Positions 16,592-23,865 of a stretch of 32,096 bases of DNA are shown one piece after another. The position numbers and the translations under genes are program-made. The notes under the pieces are model-generated. The model was not told the DNA's origin and ran no database searches. It saw nothing but the letters and a program-made list of their open reading frames with translations. Every line of letters begins with the position of its first letter. The first letter of the stretch is position 1. This stretch comes from Clostridia bacterium (lineage in GTDB: Bacteria > Bacillota > Clostridia > TANB77 > CAG-508), in contig CAAEQN010000138.1 in NCBI GenBank assembly GCA_900758165.1, positions 1 through 32,096 of the forward strand, written 5' to 3'.

Positions 16592-18551
16592 TGTCCTTTC
16601 TCTTCCTACTTACTCTCCAATTTTCACGAAGTTCTTTTAAATTCTGTCTTTCTTCAAAATCTTCTTCATCCATATTATTTATTTCATCCCAAATATTCCA
16701 TATTTTAACCTTTTGAATTTCTCTTATTGGTCTTTCTTCCTCTCTTTTGATTCTTAATTTTTTATTTTCTTCTTTTGTTCCCATTCCATTTAATTTATTA
16801 AAATACATTTTTGATATATCTGGAACATATAATATAGCTGAATATTCACCTGCAATCATTACTAAAATAATTGGGCTTTGTATTCTTAGCACTTCATCTG
16901 CTGTTAACATCTTTCTAGAAATTAAACTCATACTGCTACTACTATTATCATATTTAATATTCGTGTTACTACTTTCACCATAACTTTGTGCTGAATATAC
17001 TCCGTAATTTGTCTGATATTTTAGTTGCTGTTTCAACACTATTTGATTTTAAATATATTAGAGTAGCATTGTCTAAAATATTCTGTGCTCCTTCTTTTCC
17101 GTATTTTTCTTCTAGTTGTCCAAAACTTTGAATTGCAATTGTAAATCTGCAATTTCTACCGTCTTGAAACTGTTAGCATTGACTGAAATGTATCAATTTT
17201 TGTAAAGTTAGCAAATTCATCCAATATAAAATTCATTCTTATAGGTAGCTCTCCTCCTGAATTTCTACTGCTATCTACAATTGCTGTATATAACTGTTGT
17301 ACTAATAGACTACCGTAATTTATGATATGTTAATTTATCATCACTCAATAAAATATATATTACTGTTTTCTTTGTTGCAAAATCTCTTAAATCAAAATCT
17401 GATTTTTGTATTGTATCTGCAACATATTCACTTACAAACATTTGTAAAGTAGAAAGTGCTGCCGCCACAAAACTTCCTCTTGTTTTTGATGGTGCTGTAC
17501 CTGCTACTGCAAAAAACTTTTTTATAGGATCTTCTGCTGTTTTATTTTTCATATATTTGTCAATTAACATTTCACCATCATCTGCTGTTTTAAACATTTC
17601 AGCCACAAAATAATAAGCATTTGTTAAAGTTTGATATTCTCTTCTGCCTTTATTTTCAAGTACCACAGCCATAATTGCTGTTTTTATTACACTCTGTTCT
17701 CCATTAACCCAGATAGGCTCTGTCTTATCATTTTTTTCTACTAATATATTTACAATATCATTTACAAGACTTTCAGCAAGTGGAATATTATCATCTTCTA
17801 CTGCATTTATAACTAAATCTAAAAAATTATAATGATTACTTTTTAAAAAATTTATAAAATCTAATGCAATTACATTATATCCAAGTTCTTTTAATTTTGG
17901 TGCTGTATATAAATATAATTCACCTTTTACATCACTAATTAACATATTTTCTGATGCTAACCCAAGCATTGTTATACTTGGAATTAAAATTGACCTTGAC
18001 TTTCCTGATCCTGAGCTACCTATTAAAATCGTATGTAAATTATCTCCAATGAAATGTATTTTTTCTAGATTTCCATTTCTTTCAAAATTAGTTATTATTC
18101 CACCTGAATCAAAACAACTTTCTTTATATTCTTTGTTTCTATCAATTATATTGTAACTAAATATTTTATCATAGTCCTTCTTTTGTAACCACCAGGCTGT
18201 TCCGTATTGTCCATCTCCTGCTGGTACTGGTACTTCTATTTTATCTGTTAATTTTATTGTTTTGCTATGATATATATTTTTAGTTTTATTAGTAAATAAT
18301 AATAAAAATGTTATTACTATTGTTTCTAATATTATAAATATAAGTAATATTCTTTTGTCTGCGAATAGTGTTTTTATTATATCTTGTAAATTCAAATTTA
18401 GCATACTTTCAAAATCTTTACTTAATAAAAAATGTAGATTTACAGATGTGTAAGCACATATTCCTATACTAAATATTATCGCTATTATAAGTAAAATTTT
18501 TCTATTTATGTTTTTTCTCCTTTTTTGGAACTCCACATTCCTCCTTTTCAT
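16581..18551 (-). CDS. VirD4/TraG coupling protein, read through three +1 shifts at CGG
   Basis: The ATPase that hands the relaxase-DNA complex to the transfer channel. Two N-terminal membrane helices, then T-I-L-I-G-S-S-G-S-G-K-S (Walker A) and L-I-S-D-V-K-G-E-L-Y. The frame meets CGG three times: 17315-17313, 17161-17159 and 17004-17002. Skipping the C each time gives in order K-L-G-S-L-L-V-Q-Q, V-S-R-G-R-N-C-R-F and D-K-L-G-V-Y-S-A-Q, all standard for the family, with L-D-E-F (Walker B region), Q-S-F-G-Q-L-E-E-K-Y-G and N-A-T-L-I-Y-L between. Read without shifts the protein is cut to about 410 aa. Joined length is about 655 aa. Start chosen at M-K-R-R-N; the true start is uncertain. Confidence 0.88.
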
Positions 18552-18592
18552 GTAAATTAAAAGAACATCTACTTTATAATAAATGTTCATTT

Positions 18593-19825
18593 TTATTTTT
18601 CCCAGTTAAAACTAGATGCATTCATTTTATTAATTGCAATATCTTTTTTGGCTTGTTTAGATAATTGTTTTTTATATTTTATTTCAAAATTTTTCACATA
18701 CTTTTCCTCTTGTCTTGCTGAAAAATAAACACAATTAAATATTCTCCATATCAAACTTTCAGTTTCATTATAGTACATTGTTTTATCATCTTCTATTTTT
18801 TGATTTAATAAGGCTCTCTCAAAATTCAAAATTTGATTTCCTATTATCTTTTTTATTTCTTCTTCTGCTTTTTCTTTTTCCAATTTTTGTGCTTCTTCAA
18901 TTTTATTTTTATCACTATACTTAAAAGTAATAATTTTCTGTTTTGCCAATATATATTCATTAATTTGCTTTTGTGTATCTAATGACTTCTCAATAATTTT
19001 TTGTGATAAATCATCTACTTTTTTTATGACTTCAGGATACTTCTTTAAATATTGATATTTTATACTTCCACTTGTTTCTTTTAATAATTTTCTTAATTCT
19101 AATAAATCTAATGCAATATTTTTTATATTTCTATATTTAAGTCTTTGTGGAATAATTTTCTTATTTTGATAATCTTTTTCATATCTCATCATGTCTTTTA
19201 AAAATTTACTATCACTACTTATTTTTTTCAAATTTTGTAATGTTATATTTTCTTGTATTATCTTCTTTTTAGCAATATCCTTTTCCTTATATAATTGTAA
19301 TAAATCATCTCTAAAAATGCTATTAGTAAATTCATCTTTCATTTTATTTATTACATTATATTTTATAAAATAATTCATTTTTTCTTTTTGCTTACTCCAC
19401 ATCATTACTTGTAAATGTGGATGTCCACTTTCTAAATGAACAGCACCTGCATATTGTAAATCTTCATATTTTATATTCATTTTTTTAGCAAAACTTATTA
19501 ACTTACTTTCAAAAAGTTCTTTCCATTTTTCTTTTGAATCATACCCCAATCTTATTGCATCATATTCATCTAATGATATCGTACATCTGAATATTGGCAT
19601 TTTGTTATATGCTAAATTAGTTATATATGAATTTACTGGCTCTATATCTTTCATTTTTTCTATATCTGGAAAATCTGCAATCTTTCCAAATAATCCATGT
19701 TCAGTATTTTTATTTTTTATAGCATATTCACTATATGCCAAATAATTTGTATAATTTTTATGTTTAAAAAATGTAGTTCTTTTATTTGGATTAAATGTTT
19801 CAAATAAGAAAATTATATTATTCAT
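18593..19825 (-). CDS. MobL-type (MOBP) relaxase
   Basis: A 410-residue nickase that cuts oriT on one strand and stays bound to the 5 prime end. The catalytic region has a conserved tyrosine-rich start (N-Y-T-N-Y-L-A-Y) and the three-His metal motif in H-L-E-S-G-H-P-H-L-Q-V near residue 152. The C-terminal half is a long Lys/Glu/Leu helical region and ends with a short globular part. Length is in the range of MobL/MobP3 relaxases of Firmicutes. The start overlaps the MobC-like gene end. No in-frame CGG occurs in this gene, in contrast to VirD4 just downstream. Confidence 0.85.
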   Translation of the reverse strand: MNNIIFLFETFNPNKRTTFFKHKNYTNYLAYSEYAIKNKNTEHGLFGKIADFPDIEKMKDIEPVNSYITNLAYNKMPIFRCTISLDEYDAIRLGYDSKEKWKELFESKLISFAKKMNIKYEDLQYAGAVHLESGHPHLQVMMWSKQKEKMNYFIKYNVINKMKDEFTNSIFRDDLLQLYKEKDIAKKKIIQENITLQNLKKISSDSKFLKDMMRYEKDYQNKKIIPQRLKYRNIKNIALDLLELRKLLKETSGSIKYQYLKKYPEVIKKVDDLSQKIIEKSLDTQKQINEYILAKQKIITFKYSDKNKIEEAQKLEKEKAEEEIKKIIGNQILNFERALLNQKIEDDKTMYYNETESLIWRIFNCVYFSARQEEKYVKNFEIKYKKQLSKQAKKDIAINKMNASSFNWEK

Positions 19826-20282
19826 TTCTATATAATTCTCCTATTGTATAAAAATCATATAAATCCTGTTTGTGCATTTTTTCTGTGTCTCGTGATATAT
19901 AATAATTGGCTTTTTTACGAGCATTATTTAACATATTTATGAACTCCTTATGCATATCATCTCCTAGTAATTTATACATTACTTCTCCCTGCAAATATGT
20001 GTTTATTACTGATGTTCTTAAATATTTTGCATTTATTTTTCTTTGACTTGCTATAAATGGTTTTAACTTTTCATCTAACATTTGATCTAATGCTTTTACT
20101 ATAAAATCCAAACTTTCTTTATACATTTCAACATTTAGTTCTTTTTCAATCCCTGCCCTTGCTATTTCAGAAAGACTATTATATGAACTTTTTTCTACCA
20201 TCTTTTTTAGCATTTCTTTTTTACTTTTTGAAATTCTTATAGTTAATTTTTCTAATTTTTCACTTGATTTTTTATTTTCCAA
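19818..20282 (-). CDS. MobC-like relaxosome protein
   Basis: About 154 residues. It starts with a lysine-rich ribbon-helix-helix region: L-T-I-R-I-S-K-S-K-K-E-M-L-K-K-M then S-L-S-E-I-A-R-A-G-I-E-K-E-L, the usual DNA-binding fold of MobC proteins that help the relaxase at oriT. The rest is helical. I place the start at TTG 20282, just after AGGAGG; an ATG-like extension to 20309 would run through the ribosome binding site. It lies directly beside the candidate oriT and overlaps the relaxase start, the classic MobC-relaxase pair. Confidence 0.78.
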   Translation of the reverse strand: MENKKSSEKLEKLTIRISKSKKEMLKKMVEKSSYNSLSEIARAGIEKELNVEMYKESLDFIVKALDQMLDEKLKPFIASQRKINAKYLRTSVINTYLQGEVMYKLLGDDMHKEFINMLNNARKKANYYISRDTEKMHKQDLYDFYTIGELYRNE

Positions 20283-20304
20283 ACTTCCTCCTTGCTCCCA
20301 CTTT

Positions 20305-20400
20305 CTCAATCAAAATTGCCTTCAAGCAATTTTGCAGGATCAGGGCGACCTACTGTCACCCCAAAACTGCCTAAAAGCGTGGCTTTTAGCTGGGTGCTTT
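20305..20400 (-). other. candidate origin of transfer (oriT)
   Basis: The gap before the mobC-relaxase operon has three nested inverted repeats: CAAAATTGC/GCAATTTTG (20311-20319, 20326-20334), CTAAAAGC/GCTTTTAG (20371-20378, 20382-20389) and an outer CACCC/GGGTG (20357-20361, 20392-20396). On the minus strand the first repeat is preceded by GATCCTGC, close to the ATCCTG-C nick core of RP4-like MOBP origins; the nick would fall between 20335 and 20334. Position, repeats and core all fit an oriT. It is GC-richer than its surroundings. Confidence 0.6.
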
Positions 20401-20449
20401 AAAAAATAGAGGTAGTCATTTAGACATCCTCAAATTTTCTTAATTTTTA

Positions 20450-20680
20450 TCAATATTCTTCATCTTCTGATATTTCTTCTCCTGTAACATCTACATAATC
20501 CATTATAATACATAACGCTTCATCATAACTTTTTGCTTCTGTAGTTATCTTGTTAAACATTTCTTTTGCCTCTTCTTCTAGTCCATTTTTCTTTAATGTT
20601 CTAGATGCAATTCCCATTAAGTTATAAATATTTCCGTCTTCTCCTAATAATTTGCACTTTGGTTTTTCAGATTTATTCAA
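20450..20680 (-). CDS. small accessory protein, paralogue of upstream gene's C-terminus
   Basis: About 76 residues from TTG 20680, which overlaps the preceding gene end (GAATTTGAATAA) and has GAGGAGG 9 bases upstream. The protein E-K-P-K-C-K... then S-R-T-L-K-K-N-G-L, A-K-E-M-F and S-Y-D-E-A-L-C-I-I-M-D-Y-V aligns with the last 75 residues of the 20673-21236 product (E-K-P-K-C-N, S-K-T-L-K-D-N-K-L, S-R-E-M-I, S-Y-D-E-A-F-D-I-I-N-E-Y-V). It is thus a tandem duplicate of one domain as a separate protein. The end is E-D-E-E-Y. Function unknown. Confidence 0.65.
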   Translation of the reverse strand: MNKSEKPKCKLLGEDGNIYNLMGIASRTLKKNGLEEEAKEMFNKITTEAKSYDEALCIIMDYVDVTGEEISEDEEY

Positions 20681-21236
20681 ATTCTTCATCCTCCTCATTT
20701 TCTCTTTCTTCAACAATTTCAACATATTCATTTATGATATCAAATGCTTCGTCATAACTGTAAGTTGTTGTTGCTCTTTCAATCATTTCTCTTGATTCAT
20801 TAAATAGCTTATTGTCTTTTAATGTTTTTGAAACTTCACAAATGATATCGTACATTACACCTCGTTCATTATCAATATTACATTTTGGCTTTTCTTTTAT
20901 TTCATTATTTATCTTATTTTTTTCTTCTGTCTTTCTCATCTTTTCTGAAATATTTAAAAATTCCAATGCGATTGGTTTAAATTTTCCATATTGAAAATCA
21001 TTTCTCATCTCATACATCATTAAATGTATAATTTCACTTATCTGATTTGAGCTTAATGCTTTTCTTTCGACTCTTTCAATTTCTTCTCTTTCTTTTTGTG
21101 TTCCCATAGACAAGTTTAGTGGTGAATCACTTACATATCCTAATCCCATTAAACTATGAGCTAAAGCTTCTCTATATTCGGTATCTAAATTAGCATCATA
21201 TGTTGCTTCTCTTATATCACTTAATTTAATTTTCAT
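20673..21236 (-). CDS. accessory protein with acidic EEDEEFE end
   Basis: About 187 residues; ATG 21236 is preferred (AGG 8 bases upstream), with ATG 21239 and GTG 21245 as alternatives. The N-terminal half starts M-K-I-K-L-S-D-I-R-E-A-T-Y-D-A-N-L and is helical. The C-terminal 75 residues form a domain found again as the next gene. The protein ends E-N-E-E-D-E-E-F-E; the DNA of that tail contains the next gene's ribosome binding site and TTG start. No known family; cytoplasmic. Confidence 0.6.
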   Translation of the reverse strand: MKIKLSDIREATYDANLDTEYREALAHSLMGLGYVSDSPLNLSMGTQKEREEIERVERKALSSNQISEIIHLMMYEMRNDFQYGKFKPIALEFLNISEKMRKTEEKNKINNEIKEKPKCNIDNERGVMYDIICEVSKTLKDNKLFNESREMIERATTTYSYDEAFDIINEYVEIVEERENEEDEEFE

Positions 21237-21256
21237 CATAATCACCTGTTCTTTCT

Positions 21257-21895
21257 TTATTCGAATTCTTCCTCGTTATCTTGTTCAATATAATCTATTA
21301 AATCTCTTTCTTGTTTTAAATAACCGTATGAAGTATGCTTCATGTTTTTATCTTCAGCATATTCCTTGCCTAATCTTCTCATATCAGTATATTCTATTAA
21401 ATCTTCTACATCAATTTTTCCATCATATACTAATCTCCTTCCAAGTTCTTTGTCATCATATGCTTCAGTTAAATCAAAAGACTCAATATTTTTTGCATAT
21501 TTTAAAACATCTTTAATATTTCTGATGTTATCTTCTTCTGCTTCCATTATTGCAAGTATTTTATATTTATCATATTCCTTAAAATTTTTAACAATATTGT
21601 AAAACTTTTTTATATCTTGAAATGGAGTAGTATATCCTGATCTATTTGCTTTACAAATCATATCATTAACATAGCTAGAAATATCAACAGCAAAATCTTC
21701 ATCTTCTTTATCCATAAATATACATTCTTTTATATGTGTATCTTGTGTTGTATACTTGTTGTAATTTAATCCAAGATATTCAAAATCTTTTTCTAACTCT
21801 TCTCTACTTCTGGGAATTATAATTTTTATTTCCTTATATATTTCTGATTCTTCATATTCTTTTTTATTTACCATATCAATTTTAGCAATTAACAA
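21257..21895 (-). CDS. accessory protein ending NEEEFE
   Basis: A 212-residue acidic, soluble protein. It starts at TTG 21895 with AGGAG 10 bases upstream; the only ATG nearby is in another frame and closes at once. There are recognisable alpha/beta features (I-I-I-P-R-S-R-E-E-L-E-K-D-F-E-Y-L-G-L near residues 25-45) and I-E-S-F-D-L-T-E-A-Y-D-D-K-E-L-G-R, reminiscent of small antirestriction-like acidic proteins, but I cannot assign ArdA or another family. It ends N-E-E-E-F-E with different codons (TTC GAA) from its neighbours' tails and no gene overlapping, which matters for interpreting the tail. Confidence 0.6.
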   Translation of the reverse strand: MLIAKIDMVNKKEYEESEIYKEIKIIIPRSREELEKDFEYLGLNYNKYTTQDTHIKECIFMDKEDEDFAVDISSYVNDMICKANRSGYTTPFQDIKKFYNIVKNFKEYDKYKILAIMEAEEDNIRNIKDVLKYAKNIESFDLTEAYDDKELGRRLVYDGKIDVEDLIEYTDMRRLGKEYAEDKNMKHTSYGYLKQERDLIDYIEQDNEEEFE

Positions 21896-21918
21896 TTTTC
21901 TTCATCTCCTAACTTGTG

Positions 21919-22143
21919 TTACTCAAATTCTTCTTCATTTATTTGTCTTTTTGGATGATTAACTTTTTCTTCACTTTTTTGTTCATCTATCATTTCTTGT
22001 AATAAACCTATTTTTTTTTTGCTTTTTTCCCATTCCTTTGAAAATCCTTTTTTCGCCTCTGTTAATGATAAATCTTTTGAATAGCATATCCAATTGTGTA
22101 CTTCCATTTCATACATTTCTTCTAATAATTCTACCTTATTCAA
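21919..22143 (-). CDS. small acidic accessory protein, 74 aa
   Basis: It starts at TTG 22143, inside the end of the DUF3560 gene (GAGGAGG just upstream), giving M-N-K-V-E-L-L-E-E-M. The short helical protein has two Trp residues in the middle and a Lys/Glu-rich second half; it ends I-N-E-E-E-F-E with TTT GAG. A longer form starting at 22182 would only read the tail DNA of the previous gene in another frame. Unknown function; part of the same translationally coupled accessory cluster. Confidence 0.6.
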   Translation of the reverse strand: MNKVELLEEMYEMEVHNWICYSKDLSLTEAKKGFSKEWEKSKKKIGLLQEMIDEQKSEEKVNHPKRQINEEEFE

Positions 22144-22852
22144 ATTCTTCGTCCTCCTCTTTTTCTTTTGATTTTTCAGCAATTTCTTTTACTATAATAT
22201 TAGTTGCCCTTATACAGTTCAGATTAAACACTCTCTGCCATGCTTTTTCATATCTAGACCATCTAAATCCATAAGACTTTAATATTTTTCTCGTGTCTTC
22301 ATCTGGAATATTGTCAAATAAAAATTGAATTCTATTTATTTCTTTATTATGAATAACTTTTCCATTTTCAAAATTAATTTCTTGAAATTCTATATTCTCT
22401 AATTTTTCAAGTCTTTCAATTCTTTTTTTAGTTTCTCTTATTGTTGCTCCTATATTAGTAAGTTCCCATGTACTATGTTCTCTTGCTTTTATACTAGCTT
22501 TTTCATTTTCCAATCTTTCCAATTTTTCTTTTAGTTTAATTATTGCTTGTGGATCATCACTATATATTACTTTACTATTTTCAGCATTTTCTGCCCTTTC
22601 CTTATAAAAGTTACTTTTATTATCTTCTTCTATTGATTTCCTAATATCATCTTGTGCCTTTTTGATTAATTTCCTATGTCTTTTTTCAGAATGATGTCCT
22701 ACCAATATTGGTTGTCCAGGTACAATTTGTAGTATTCTATTGGCGTTTGAATTACTATATTGGCTAGATCTTTCTTGTGCTTTTAGAGATAATTCCTTAT
22801 ACCTTTCTATTCTTCTTTTTCTTCTTTCTTCGTAATCACTTCTTCCTCCCAT
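22136..22852 (-). CDS. DUF3560 family protein
   Basis: A 238-residue protein. Near residue 45-62 it has the family motif G-Q-P-I-L-V-G-H-H-S-E-K-R-H-R, followed by a long coiled-coil region (K-L-K-E-K-L-E-R-L-E-N-E-K), and a C-terminal domain with L-K-S-Y-G-F-R-W-S-R-Y-E-K-A-W-Q-R. DUF3560 proteins are common in conjugative elements and plasmids; their role is not established. It ends K-E-E-D-E-E-F-E and its tail DNA starts the next gene. Its start codon overlaps the end of the small membrane protein gene before it. Confidence 0.8.
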   Translation of the reverse strand: MGGRSDYEERRKRRIERYKELSLKAQERSSQYSNSNANRILQIVPGQPILVGHHSEKRHRKLIKKAQDDIRKSIEEDNKSNFYKERAENAENSKVIYSDDPQAIIKLKEKLERLENEKASIKAREHSTWELTNIGATIRETKKRIERLEKLENIEFQEINFENGKVIHNKEINRIQFLFDNIPDEDTRKILKSYGFRWSRYEKAWQRVFNLNCIRATNIIVKEIAEKSKEKEEDEEFE

Positions 22853-22950
22853 CTTCTATCACTTTCCTTTCCTACGATTAAACAACAATGTAGTAACAAT
22901 GTTAAAAAAGAACTTATCATTGCTACACCTATTAATATTAAAATATACAC
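22807..22950 (-). CDS. small membrane protein, 47 aa
   Basis: GTG at 22950 follows GGAGG by 7 bases. The product is one hydrophobic helix (Y-I-L-I-L-I-G-V-A-M-I-S-S-F-L-T-L-L-L) followed by a charged tail rich in Lys and Glu. It has its own promoter (23003-23031) with the element-specific motif, and overlaps the DUF3560 gene, so it heads this accessory operon. No family recognised. Confidence 0.55.
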   Translation of the reverse strand: MYILILIGVAMISSFLTLLLHCCLIVGKESDRRWEEEVITKKEEKEE

Positions 22951-23002
22951 TTTAATTCCTCCATTTTTTATAAAAAAAGAGCTTATATAAAGTTTGTGTT
23001 GT

Positions 23003-23031
23003 ATCTTAACTCTTACACTCACTTTATACAA
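23003..23031 (-). promoter_or_regulatory. element-type promoter for the accessory operon
   Basis: TTGTAT (23031-23026), 17-base spacer ending AGAGT, TAAGAT (23008-23003). Shares AGAGTTAANAT with the promoters at 1175, 2076 and 23831. Confidence 0.6.
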
Positions 23032-23034
23032 GTC

Positions 23035-23790
23035 TTATTCAAATTCTTCTTCACTTTCTTCAATTATTTTATTATAACTATATTTTTCTAAAATAGGTTT
23101 ATAATATTTTTCTTCTGCTTTTTCCCTTGCTTTTTTTGCATCTTCAATATTACTAAAATATCCTAAAAAATAAGTTTTTCCTTTAAATCCAATTGTAGCT
23201 TTATATTTCATTTTATCTTTTTTAAAAGATACTCCTCTTACACCACTTGTATTAGCTCGACTAATTTTATTATTTAAAAAATCAAGTCTTGTCCCTTCTT
23301 TTAATATATTTTCTTTTTTGTATTCATTACCTATTCGAGTATAACTTTTAGTCTGATTATTTATCACCTCTTTACAATCTTTTACTTTACCTTCTCTCAA
23401 TCTATTTCCATTGACAACTACTTCTTGTCCACAATCACATCTACATCTCCAATAATAAATGTTTTGATTTTCTCCATTTTTCGTCTTTTTACATTCAATT
23501 TTTTCTAATCCCATAACAAAAAGTTTATTTATTCTTTTTCCTGTTAAATCAATTACTTTATTTCTTGCATTTTTTTTGAGCATTTCCTTATGCAAACATC
23601 CACAACTTTTCTTATCTCCTGTTACCAGTACATTTCTACTAACAGTTACTTCATTACCACAATCACATTTACATAGCCAAAATCCTTTATCTCTATTTTT
23701 TCCATTTTTATCTCTCTTATGTTCTATATGGTCAAATCTTATAACAATTAATTTTCCGAATTTTTTTCCAATTAAATCTGTTGTATTCAA
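23035..23790 (-). CDS. double zinc-ribbon plus AP2-domain DNA-binding protein
   Basis: About 251 residues from TTG 23790 (AGGAAG 8 bases upstream), giving M-N-T-T-D-L-I-G-K-K-F-G-K-L. Two repeats of a phage-type zinc-binding unit follow: W-L-C-K-C-D-C-G-N-E-V then S-C-G-C-L-H near 42-67, and W-R-C-R-C-D-C-G-Q-E-V near 117-127, whose second half has lost one Cys pair. Residues 185-235 are an AP2-like three-strand domain: G-V-R-G-V-S-F, Y-K-A-T-I-G-F, Y-F-L-G-Y-F, then E-D-A-K-K-A-R. Such proteins are often relatives of HNH homing nucleases; no HNH core is visible here, so it is probably a DNA-binding protein. It ends S-E-E-E-F-E. Own promoter at 23831. Confidence 0.75.
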   Translation of the reverse strand: MNTTDLIGKKFGKLIVIRFDHIEHKRDKNGKNRDKGFWLCKCDCGNEVTVSRNVLVTGDKKSCGCLHKEMLKKNARNKVIDLTGKRINKLFVMGLEKIECKKTKNGENQNIYYWRCRCDCGQEVVVNGNRLREGKVKDCKEVINNQTKSYTRIGNEYKKENILKEGTRLDFLNNKISRANTSGVRGVSFKKDKMKYKATIGFKGKTYFLGYFSNIEDAKKAREKAEEKYYKPILEKYSYNKIIEESEEEFE

Positions 23791-23830
23791 CTTAATCACT
23801 TCCTAAATAATATCTCTAAAAATTTATCTT

Positions 23831-23859
23831 ATCTTAACTCTTCTTTACATACTATTCAA
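23831..23859 (-). promoter_or_regulatory. element-type promoter for the AP2-domain gene
   Basis: TTGAAT (23859-23854), 17-base spacer ending AGAGT, TAAGAT (23836-23831). The region is similar over about 45 bases to that at 23003, so the two promoters arose by duplication. Confidence 0.6.
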
Positions 23860-23865
23860 GTCTTT

